Shown: in pieces, positions 8,139-13,032 of the stretch
How positions within the stretch are numbered: the stretch's first letter is position 1
How the letters are laid out: every line of letters begins with the position of its first letter
Assembly: GCA_046759385.1 (NCBI GenBank)
Contig: JBHICC010000062.1
Coordinates: 1 to 13,032, forward strand
DNA from: JBHICC01 sp046759385
GTDB taxonomy: Bacteria > Pseudomonadota > Gammaproteobacteria > Acidiferrobacterales > SPGG2
Direction of reading: 5' to 3'
DNA length: 13,032 nt
Program-made: the position numbers and the translations under genes
The notes under the pieces: model-generated
Seen by the model: the letters and a program-made list of their open reading frames with translations, nothing else
Database searches by the model: none
Told to the model about the DNA's origin: nothing

Positions 8139-8186
8139 TTCGAGCTCCAGCGCCAGGTTCAGCTGCGCGATACGCGAAAACGACCG

Positions 8187-8192
8187 ATCATA
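8187..8192 (-). promoter_or_regulatory. Possible murJ -10 box
   Basis: Minus-strand TATGAT (five of six consensus bases) lies 48 bp before the TTG start at 8138, so a transcript would have a leader of about 40 nt. I see no good -35 at 16-18 bp, so this is a weak call. If it is right, the upstream TTG at 8198 cannot be the start. Confidence 0.35.
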
Positions 8193-8250
8193 AGCCAAAT
8201 GCGCACGGGTCGCATTACACGTTCATGTGACACGGCCGCGACACGCAGGA

Positions 8251-8279
8251 TTGACAAATGTACATAAACTGCTCATAGT
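8251..8279 (+). promoter_or_regulatory. rpsT promoter
   Basis: A perfect TTGACA at 8251-8256 is followed 17 bp later by CATAGT at 8274-8279 (four of six). Transcription would start near 8286. The first transcribed bases contain a short inverted repeat, CGCCT-TTCA-AGGCG (8284-8297), which could fold at or near the 5' end. Confidence 0.7.
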
Positions 8280-8308
8280 GGCGCGCCTTTCAAGGCGATC
8301 CGGTATTT

Positions 8309-8313
8309 GGAGG
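8309..8313 (+). promoter_or_regulatory. Strong ribosome binding site for rpsT
   Basis: A perfect GGAGG lies 9 nt before the TTG at 8323. It fixes the unusual start codon, since no ATG or GTG fits the conserved N terminus ANIRQAKKR. Confidence 0.85.
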
Positions 8314-8322
8314 TAAACCCCA

Positions 8323-8586
8323 TTGGCCAATATCCGCCAAGCGAAAAAACGGGCGAAACAGGCGGTTACGCGCCGCCACCGCAATTTTGGCCTGCGTTCC
8401 AAAGTTCGTACTCATATTAAGAAGGCACAGGAGGCCATCGATAGTGAAGACAAGGACACTGCGCGAGAAGCCTATAAGCGGGCGGCCCAGGTGATTGATC
8501 AAGTGGCTAATAAAGGCGTGTTGCACAAGAACGCCGCCGCCCGGCATAAGAGCCGCCTGAACGCGCGCGTACGCGCGCTAGGTTAA
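8323..8586 (+). CDS. rpsT: 30S ribosomal protein S20
   Basis: An 87-aa basic protein that binds 16S rRNA in the small subunit. The N terminus ANIRQAKKRAKQ and the C-terminal block VLHKNAAARHKSRLNARV are the family hallmarks, and the length matches E. coli S20. It starts with TTG behind a perfect GGAGG. E. coli rpsT also starts with UUG and is autoregulated at translation, so a similar control is likely here (inference). The first codons TTG GCC AAT form a perfect palindrome, ATTGGCCAAT, at 8322-8331. The gene is divergent from murJ, has its own promoter, and ends 14 bp before the stop codon of convergent proB. Its last codons contain a 16-bp GC/TA palindrome at 8563-8578. Confidence 0.98.
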   Translation: MANIRQAKKRAKQAVTRRHRNFGLRSKVRTHIKKAQEAIDSEDKDTAREAYKRAAQVIDQVANKGVLHKNAAARHKSRLNARVRALG

Positions 8587-8600
8587 GAAACGCATCCCCC

Positions 8601-9743
8601 CTAGATGAGGACCATGTTGTCCCGATGGATCAGCTCGGGTTCATCGACATACCCGAGGATTGATTCGATTTGGTCACTCGCGTGACCAATGATGCGCGCT
8701 GACTCCTCCGCGTTGTAATTCACCAATCCGCGCGCGATCTCTTGCCCTTGCGTGTCCATGCACGCGACGATTTCACCGCGCGCAAAATCCCCCTGGACGA
8801 GCTTGACGCCAACCGGTAGCAAGCTCTTGCCAGCGTTGCGTATAACGTGGACTGCGCCCTCATCTAACACGAGGGTACCGCGCACCTGAAGATGCCCGGC
8901 AAGCCACTGCTTACGAGCCGCTATACGTCCTTGGGCAGCTTTAAGATAGGTACCGACTGTGTCCCCATCTACGACACGCAGCAAAACATCCTCGGTACGC
9001 CCTGGGGCTATCACCGTGCAAGCGCCGGATCGGGCCGCTTTTTGCGCCGCCACCAACTTCGTGCGCATGCCGCCGCGACCGAGTACCCCCGAATCACCGG
9101 CGGCCTTAACAAGTCGTGGGTCGCCAACATCTGCTTCGGCGATGAGCTTTGCGTCGCTGTGCAATCGCGGATTACGGTCAAGAAAACCGACCTGGTCCGT
9201 CAAAATCACCAGTAGCTCGGCCTCTACCAGATTCACAACAAGCGCCGCCAAAGTGTCATTGTCCCCGAAGCGAATTTCGTCAGTGGCGACAGTATCGTTC
9301 TCGTTCACGACCGGAACGACTCCCAGTCGCAGCAAGGTGCGCAATGTAGTTCGAGCGTTTAAATAACGTTGCCGGTGACTCAAATCATCGTGTGTGAGCA
9401 GCACCTGCGCAGTATGTAATTCGTACTTACGGAAAGCCGATTCGTACGCTTGCACGAGTGCTGTTTGGCCCACAGCTGCCATAGCCTGTTGCTCATGCAG
9501 CGCGTGTGGACGCGTCCGTCGCTTGAGACGCTGTATCCCTGCTGCGATCGACCCAGAGGTAACGAGCACGACATCAAGCCCACGTTTGCGAAGCGCGGCC
9601 ATTTGCGCAACCCAGTCGGCGATGGCAGAGTGATTCAGTCCCTCCGCATTTTGTGTCAAAACCGCACTGCCAATCTTTACCACCAGGCAACGGACGTCCT
9701 TCAATGCCCGGCGTTGTTCAGACTTCGGCCGTCGTGAATCCAC
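8601..9743 (-). CDS. proB: Glutamate 5-kinase with PUA domain
   Basis: First step of proline synthesis: phosphorylates glutamate to gamma-glutamyl phosphate. The 380-aa protein has an amino-acid kinase domain (about 15-260) with VVKIGSAVL (21-29), VTSGSIAAG (61-69), NENDTVATDE (147-156), FGDNDTLAA (159-167) and GRGGMRTK (222-229), then a C-terminal PUA domain (about 285-365) with GTLVLDEGA and GLVNYNAEE. The start is GTG at 9743, 26 bp inside the end of obgE, with GGGAG about 10 nt upstream; this gives roughly ten more N-terminal residues than I recall for Pseudomonas ProB. It is the last gene of the rplU-rpmA-obgE-proB unit. proA is not in the window. Feedback inhibition by proline is known for the family. 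Confidence 0.97.
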   Translation of the reverse strand: MDSRRPKSEQRRALKDVRCLVVKIGSAVLTQNAEGLNHSAIADWVAQMAALRKRGLDVVLVTSGSIAAGIQRLKRRTRPHALHEQQAMAAVGQTALVQAYESAFRKYELHTAQVLLTHDDLSHRQRYLNARTTLRTLLRLGVVPVVNENDTVATDEIRFGDNDTLAALVVNLVEAELLVILTDQVGFLDRNPRLHSDAKLIAEADVGDPRLVKAAGDSGVLGRGGMRTKLVAAQKAARSGACTVIAPGRTEDVLLRVVDGDTVGTYLKAAQGRIAARKQWLAGHLQVRGTLVLDEGAVHVIRNAGKSLLPVGVKLVQGDFARGEIVACMDTQGQEIARGLVNYNAEESARIIGHASDQIESILGYVDEPELIHRDNMVLI

Positions 9744-10767
9744 TGCCCGACTTCTCCCTTAAAACTTCAAGCCGCTGCATGAGTGCGCCCACGAGCTGCT
9801 CACACCCTTCACTCCTGATCGCCGAGATCTCAAAGACTGGCCCACGCCATGACAGCGCTTTAATAAGAGCGTCGCACCGCTGGCTGCGTTCGGATTCCGA
9901 CAGAAGGTCGATCTTGTTAAGCACGAGCCAGCGTTCTCGTGCGGCAAGCGTAGAGTCGAATTTTCCAAGCTCTTCCACAACGTTTGTCACATTAGCCACT
10001 CGTTCCGCCGGCTCCGCTGAGGTCGCTAGATCAATTAAATGCAACAGTATACGCGTTCTGGCCAAATGCTTGAGGAAGCGCAGGCCCAGCCCTGCCCCCT
10101 GCGCAGCGCCTTGAATCAAACCAGGGATGTCGGCAATCACGAAGCTGCGGTGAGGCTCGACCGCGACCACGCCGAGCTGCGGGTATAGCGTAGTAAACGG
10201 GTAGTCGGCCACCTTTGGGCGCGCATCCGACACGGCGCGCAGGAAAGTTGACTTGCCCGCATTAGGCAGACCCAACAGCCCTACGTCTGCCAGCACCTGA
10301 AGCTCAAGCGCGAGTTGTCGCCGTTCCCCTCGCGTACCCGAGGTTGTGCGTCGCGGGGCTCGGTTCGTGCTGGACTTGAAGTGCGCATTTCCCAGGCCAC
10401 CTTTTCCACCACGTGCAACCAACAAGCGCAGGCCCTCGTGGTTCAAGTCGCCGATTAGCTCACCGGTATCAGCATCGCGCACGATCGTGCCAACTGGCAT
10501 ATCGACTGTGAGGTCATCCCCTGAGCGTCCCGTACGGTTGCGACCGCTTCCATTGCGACCGCGCTCGGCACGAAACAGTCGCGTGTAACGAAAATCGGCC
10601 AGAGTATTCGGCGCATTCTTGCCGATCGCGTATACGCTGCCTCCATCACCGCCATCGCCGCCATCAGGACCGCCACGTGGGATGAACTTTTCTCGTCGAA
10701 AGCTCAGGCATCCATCACCGCCGTTACCAGACTCGACGCGGATGCGGGCTTCATCAACAAATTTCAT
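9718..10767 (-). CDS. obgE: GTPase ObgE/CgtA, ribosome assembly factor
   Basis: Essential GTPase that binds the 50S subunit during late assembly and links to stress and cell-cycle control. The 349-aa protein has the glycine-rich Obg fold first (about 1-158, VESGNGGDGC, RGGPDGGDGGDGGS and RGGKGGLGNAHF), then the G domain: G1 GLPNAGKST (166-174), switch I FTTLYPQLG (191-199), G3 DIPG (213-216), G4 NKID (284-287) and G5 SAI (315-317). The acidic C-terminal tail of E. coli ObgE (390 aa) is largely missing. The start is ATG at 10767, giving the standard MKFVDEARI; a longer in-frame reading back to 10845 runs through the terminator hairpin and is not credible. It overlaps proB by 26 bp. Confidence 0.97.
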   Translation of the reverse strand: MKFVDEARIRVESGNGGDGCLSFRREKFIPRGGPDGGDGGDGGSVYAIGKNAPNTLADFRYTRLFRAERGRNGSGRNRTGRSGDDLTVDMPVGTIVRDADTGELIGDLNHEGLRLLVARGGKGGLGNAHFKSSTNRAPRRTTSGTRGERRQLALELQVLADVGLLGLPNAGKSTFLRAVSDARPKVADYPFTTLYPQLGVVAVEPHRSFVIADIPGLIQGAAQGAGLGLRFLKHLARTRILLHLIDLATSAEPAERVANVTNVVEELGKFDSTLAARERWLVLNKIDLLSESERSQRCDALIKALSWRGPVFEISAIRSEGCEQLVGALMQRLEVLREKSGSGFTTAEV

Positions 10768-10794
10768 GATTCTTTCTTCGCGACTTAGCTCTAG

Positions 10795-10829
10795 AAATAA
10801 AAAACCCCGCTTTCGTTTGAAAGCGGGGT
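10795..10829 (-). terminator. Intrinsic terminator between rpmA and obgE
   Basis: On the minus strand an 11-bp perfect stem, ACCCCGCTTTC / GAAAGCGGGGT (10829-10804) with a 4-nt loop, is followed by TTTTTTATTT (10804-10795). This is a textbook rho-independent terminator. Another perfect hairpin, CAGCTTGT-GCG-ACAAGCTG (10831-10849), lies just upstream of it. The T tract ends only 27 bp before the obgE ATG. Confidence 0.93.
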
Positions 10830-10856
10830 CCAGCTTGTGCGACAAGCTGCTTGGGC

Positions 10857-11114
10857 TTATTCAGGCACGATACTCACTGTCCTTCGCTCTCGCCGACCCT
10901 TCGTTTGAAATATGACACGGCCGTTCGTCCTAGCATACAGTGTATCGTCTTTACCGATGCCCACGTTCTGGCCCGGATGAAATTTCGTGCCGCGCTGCCG
11001 TACTAAGATGTTGCCAGCCAGCACGCGTTCGCCCCCGAATCGTTTGACTCCGAGGCGCTTCGACTCCGAATCTCTGCCATTGCGGGAACTCCCGCCAGCC
11101 TTCTTGTGTGCCAT
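10857..11114 (-). CDS. rpmA: 50S ribosomal protein L27
   Basis: An 85-aa basic ribosomal protein whose N-terminal arm reaches the peptidyl transferase centre. The start AHKKAGGSSRNGRDSESKRLG (in part) and the block ILVRQRGTKFHPGQNVGIG (35-53) are diagnostic, and the length equals E. coli L27. The mature N terminus follows the first Met directly, with no cleavable extension of the Firmicutes type. It starts 9 bp after the rplU stop and ends 28 bp before a strong terminator. Confidence 0.98.
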   Translation of the reverse strand: MAHKKAGGSSRNGRDSESKRLGVKRFGGERVLAGNILVRQRGTKFHPGQNVGIGKDDTLYARTNGRVIFQTKGRRERRTVSIVPE

Positions 11115-11123
11115 AAAATAGTC

Positions 11124-11516
11124 TCAGCTCTCCGCTGTCGTTTGCATTGCCTCGTTTGAGGCCCTAGCAACCTTCTTGCGTTGCTTGGATTTGGCTGGTT
11201 TCTTGGTTACACCAGCAATACCAGTAACCTCAAGCTCCGTGTATCCCTGCCGATGGCCCACATGGCGACGCGAATTCTTCCGGCGCCGAAGCTTGAGGAT
11301 CTCAATCTTGTCTCCGCGTCCGTGGCTCCGCACGGTAGCGGTAACCGTTTCGTCTAGCACCGGAGCGCCGACGCGCAAGTCATTGTCATCCTTAACGAGC
11401 ATCACCTGTTCCAGAGTGACCGATTCCCCAGGAGTAACTGGCAAACGCTCGACCCGGATTACATCGCCGATTGCGACCCGGTATTGTTTACCACCGTTCT
11501 TAATCACCGCATACAT
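11124..11516 (-). CDS. rplU: 50S ribosomal protein L21
   Basis: Large-subunit protein that binds 23S rRNA. The start MYAVIKNGGKQYRV, HGRGDKIEILKLRRRKNSRR (64-83) and GHRQGYTELEVTGI are family hallmarks. Two ATGs stand in tandem (11519 and 11516), served by AGAGG at 6 or 9 nt; I use the second, which matches homologues. The protein is 130 aa against 103 in E. coli, because of a tail of about 27 residues rich in lysine, arginine and alanine (KKPAKSKQRKKVARASNEA). It is the first gene of the rplU-rpmA unit, with a good promoter about 50 bp upstream. Confidence 0.97.
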   Translation of the reverse strand: MYAVIKNGGKQYRVAIGDVIRVERLPVTPGESVTLEQVMLVKDDNDLRVGAPVLDETVTATVRSHGRGDKIEILKLRRRKNSRRHVGHRQGYTELEVTGIAGVTKKPAKSKQRKKVARASNEAMQTTAES

Positions 11517-11566
11517 CATTTCGCGCCTCTGAGCGAAAGGGATCCACATGGCCTTAAGGGGCGGCA

Positions 11567-11595
11567 ATTCTAAAGGGTCCCCCCTATTAGGTCAA
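11567..11595 (-). promoter_or_regulatory. rplU promoter
   Basis: Minus-strand TTGACC (11595-11590, five of six) and TAGAAT (11572-11567, five of six) are 17 bp apart. Transcription would start near 11560, giving a leader of about 40 nt. This is the best-scoring promoter by eye in the window, as suits a ribosomal protein operon. Confidence 0.8.
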
Positions 11596-11600
11596 ACAGC

Positions 11601-11629
11601 TTGACGCCTGCGGGGGGGGCCCCTAGCAT
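11601..11629 (+). promoter_or_regulatory. Possible ispB promoter containing a G8 tract
   Basis: Plus-strand TTGACG (11601-11606, five of six) and TAGCAT (11624-11629, four of six) are 17 bp apart. The spacer contains eight consecutive Gs (11612-11619) followed by four Cs. The -10 box overlaps the ATG at 11628, so this promoter would require the ATG at 11640 as start, with almost no leader. Confidence 0.45.
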
Positions 11630-12638
11630 GGCTTTCGGCATGCAACAGACGCAACCAAAACCCGTCCATGACGAGCTCGCCAGTGTCCGTGAGCTAATCG
11701 GGGATGGCCTGCGAGCGGTGAACGACGAAATCCATGTCCGACTGCGCTCTGAGGTCGCTCTGATTAATCAACTGGGTGCATACATTATCAATAGCGGCGG
11801 CAAGCGGCTACGCCCCATTGTCGTGCTGTTGAGCGGCGACGCATTCAATTACGCAGGACGCGACCATATACAGCTTGCGACTATCATCGAGTTCATCCAT
11901 ACAGCCACCTTGTTGCATGACGATGTCGTCGATGCCTCAGAGATGCGTCGCGGGCAGTCCACCGCGAATGCGATTTGGGGAAACGAGGCCAGTGTGCTAG
12001 TGGGTGACTTTCTTTATTCACGAGCGTTCGAAATGATCGTAGAGCTGGACAACATGCGCGTCATGGAGATACTGGCGAAGACTACAAACCTGATCGCTGA
12101 AGGCGAAGTAATGCAATTGTTGAGCTGCCACGAGCCAGGCACTACGGAGGCCGATTACATCCAAGTAATTCGTTGCAAGACGGCGAAGCTGTTCGAGGCT
12201 GCCGCTCAGCTAGGTGCCGTCGTCGCGGGACAGGACCGAGATATGGAAGCAGCGATGGCACACTACGGTCTTCATCTGGGGACGGCATTTCAGCTGATCG
12301 ACGACGTTCTCGACTACAGCAAAGATAGCCGTGCGCTCGGTAAGAACATCGGTGATGACCTCGCCGAGGGTAAACCCACGTTACCATTGATCCATGCACT
12401 GCATGAGAGTGACACGGCGCAACGTGCGTTATTGCGTCAAGCGATTGAGCGCGGTGGCTTGGAGCGAATCGATGACGTCGTGACGGCCATTGAACGCACA
12501 GGGTCCATCGCTTACACTGCCCGCAGAGCTGAGAGCGAGGCCGAGCTAGCAAGAAAGGCGTTGGATATCGTACCGGACTCGCCCTTCAAGCAGGCCCTTC
12601 TGGACCTCGCGTATTTTTCCGTTCACCGCGACTACTGA
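11628..12638 (+). CDS. ispB: Octaprenyl diphosphate synthase (ubiquinone side chain)
   Basis: Trans-prenyltransferase that builds the polyprenyl tail of ubiquinone from IPP and an allylic primer. From ATG 11628 the protein is 336 aa (E. coli 323). The two aspartate-rich motifs are intact: DDVVD (98-102) in IEFIHTATLLHDDVVD and DDVLD (225-229) in AFQLIDDVLDY. GGKRLRP (57-63) and GKNIGDDLAEGKPTLPL are also present. Alanine at the fifth position before the first motif, and the near identity of that segment to E. coli IspB, suggest a C40 product; other lengths are possible. The start is uncertain: ATG 11628 has a G tract that could pair with the anti-Shine-Dalgarno, ATG 11640 is nearer the homologous start, and TTG 11601 is possible. 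tRNA-Pro follows after 12 bp. Confidence 0.95.
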   Translation: MAFGMQQTQPKPVHDELASVRELIGDGLRAVNDEIHVRLRSEVALINQLGAYIINSGGKRLRPIVVLLSGDAFNYAGRDHIQLATIIEFIHTATLLHDDVVDASEMRRGQSTANAIWGNEASVLVGDFLYSRAFEMIVELDNMRVMEILAKTTNLIAEGEVMQLLSCHEPGTTEADYIQVIRCKTAKLFEAAAQLGAVVAGQDRDMEAAMAHYGLHLGTAFQLIDDVLDYSKDSRALGKNIGDDLAEGKPTLPLIHALHESDTAQRALLRQAIERGGLERIDDVVTAIERTGSIAYTARRAESEAELARKALDIVPDSPFKQALLDLAYFSVHRDY

Positions 12639-12650
12639 CCGCATCGCATT

Positions 12651-12727
12651 CGGGGTGTAGCTCAGCCTGGTAGAGCACTGCCTTCGGGAGGCAGGGGCCG
12701 GAGGTTCAAATCCTCTCACCCCGACCA
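12651..12727 (+). tRNA. tRNA-Pro (anticodon CGG)
   Basis: A complete 77-nt cloverleaf with CCA encoded. The acceptor stem CGGGGTG / CACCCCG is perfect with discriminator A. The anticodon loop TTCGGGA (12683-12689) gives CGG, which reads the proline codon CCG. The D arm AGCTCAGCCTGGTAGAGC and T loop TTCAAAT are standard. It starts 12 bp after the ispB stop and I see no separate promoter, so it may be processed from the ispB transcript. Confidence 0.97.
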
Positions 12728-12815
12728 ACATCTCGGCAATTGCTCCCGGCATTGCCCTAACTTCCCACGTCCCTGTAGGTCGCCTGTCGGGGTGATCGGA
12801 TTCCCCGCCGGGCTG

Positions 12816-12836
12816 CGACCGTTCACTGAACGTTCG
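12816..12836. repeat. 21-bp imperfect repeat, copy 1
   Basis: This stretch begins CGACCGTTCACTGAACG and matches copy 2 at 12939-12959 at 17 of 21 positions. Both copies contain a dyad, and the match includes the unpaired centre (GTTCAC), so it is not explained by the pairing alone. Confidence 0.5.
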
Positions 12837-12938
12837 GTCCCGGCTCATCCTTTCATCCCGATCAACTTACAGCGCTTCGCTTCCTGCTCCACTTGCAAGC
12901 CCGCGGCAAATCATCCGTGGCTTGCCCGTTCGGCGCCG

Positions 12939-12959
12939 CGAGCGTTCACCGGACGCTCG
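12939..12959. repeat. 21-bp imperfect repeat, copy 2
   Basis: Begins CGAGCGTTCACCGGACG, 123 bp after copy 1. It forms a 7-bp perfect stem, CGAGCGT / ACGCTCG, with a 7-nt loop. The differences from copy 1 are at positions 4, 12, 14 and 18. Confidence 0.5.
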
Positions 12960-13023
12960 TGACACCTCCGCCTCACCCCTGTTGCGCCAAAGTCGGCGCA
13001 CTACCGATCTACCAGCCACCCCG

Positions 13024-13029
13024 TATAAT
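13024..13029 (+). promoter_or_regulatory. Possible -10 box at the right edge
   Basis: A perfect TATAAT three bases before the window end. No TTGACA-like element is seen 16-18 bp upstream. It could drive a gene just outside the window to the right. Confidence 0.35.
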
Positions 13030-13032
13030 GGC

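Larger units (their letters stand above)
12728..13032. other. Gene-free, hairpin-rich intergenic region
   Basis: No supportable coding region lies in these 305 bp; the only open frame overlapping them runs through the tRNA. Five inverted repeats stand within about 210 bp: CGGGG / CCCCG (12788-12807), GACCG / CGGTC with an inner CGTTC-ACT-GAACG (12817-12839), GCAAGCC-CGCGG / CCGTGGCTTGC with one bulge (12895-12925), CGAGCGT / ACGCTCG (12939-12959) and TGCGCC / GGCGCA (12983-13000). None is followed by a T run, so none is a standard terminator. It could be a structured RNA, palindromic repeats of the REP kind, or the leader of a gene beyond the window. Confidence 0.5.

Noticed and set aside
10768..10845. 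Longer obgE start adding 26 residues
   Set aside because: The extension runs through the rpmA terminator hairpin and precedes the universally conserved MKFVDEA start.
12546..12848. Minus-strand open frame containing VGVRGFEPPAPASRRQ
   Set aside because: This phrase is the antisense translation of tRNA-Pro, a common annotation artefact; the frame also runs into ispB.
12728..13032. Integration site remnant downstream of tRNA-Pro
   Set aside because: No repeat of the tRNA 3' end and no integrase or mobile gene fragment is visible in the 305 bp available.

Overview
This 13-kb window looks like the chromosome of a gammaproteobacterium outside the enterics. The gene order ispB / rplU-rpmA-obgE-proB / rpsT / murJ-ribF-ileS-lspA-ispH is, from memory, the arrangement known in Pseudomonas and relatives. 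IspB matches the octaprenyl (ubiquinone-8) type, and base composition is moderately GC-rich. A DUF2203 gene in the murJ-ribF interval, the lack of fkpB between lspA and ispH, and an Irr/PerR-like Fur protein suggest a deep-branching lineage (Chromatiales- or Acidiferrobacterales-like). That placement is a low-confidence inference. I see no mobile element, CRISPR array, phage gene or defence system.

Layout from the left. tRNA-Thr(CGT) sits at the very edge on the minus strand, 17 bp behind a minus-strand Fur-family regulator. Next comes a long minus-strand series that is transcribed from about 8.2 kb downwards: murJ (lipid II flippase), a DUF2203 protein, ribF (FMN/FAD synthesis), ileS, lspA and ispH. 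Several of these genes overlap or nearly touch. rpsT (ribosomal protein S20) lies divergently from murJ on the plus strand, with a clear promoter and a UUG start. It converges on proB with only 14 bp between the stop codons. proB is the last gene of a minus-strand unit read rplU-rpmA-obgE-proB, which has a strong intrinsic terminator inside it, between rpmA and obgE. rplU and ispB diverge from back-to-back promoters whose -35 boxes form an inverted repeat. ispB is followed after 12 bp by tRNA-Pro(CGG). The last 305 bp have no recognisable gene but hold five inverted repeats, two of which are copies of one 21-bp sequence, and end in a perfect TATAAT.

The functions are housekeeping: ribosome parts and assembly (L21, L27, S20, ObgE), translation (IleRS, two tRNAs), isoprenoid and quinone supply (IspH, IspB), envelope building (MurJ, LspA), flavin cofactors (RibF) and proline synthesis (ProB). 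The points most worth a second look are regulatory: the terminator just before obgE, the G8 tract in the ispB initiation region, an apparently leaderless fur-like gene, UUG starts on rpsT and murJ, a Z-DNA-type palindrome at the rpsT 3' end, and the structured right-hand intergenic region. I did not find a convincing new multi-gene system here.
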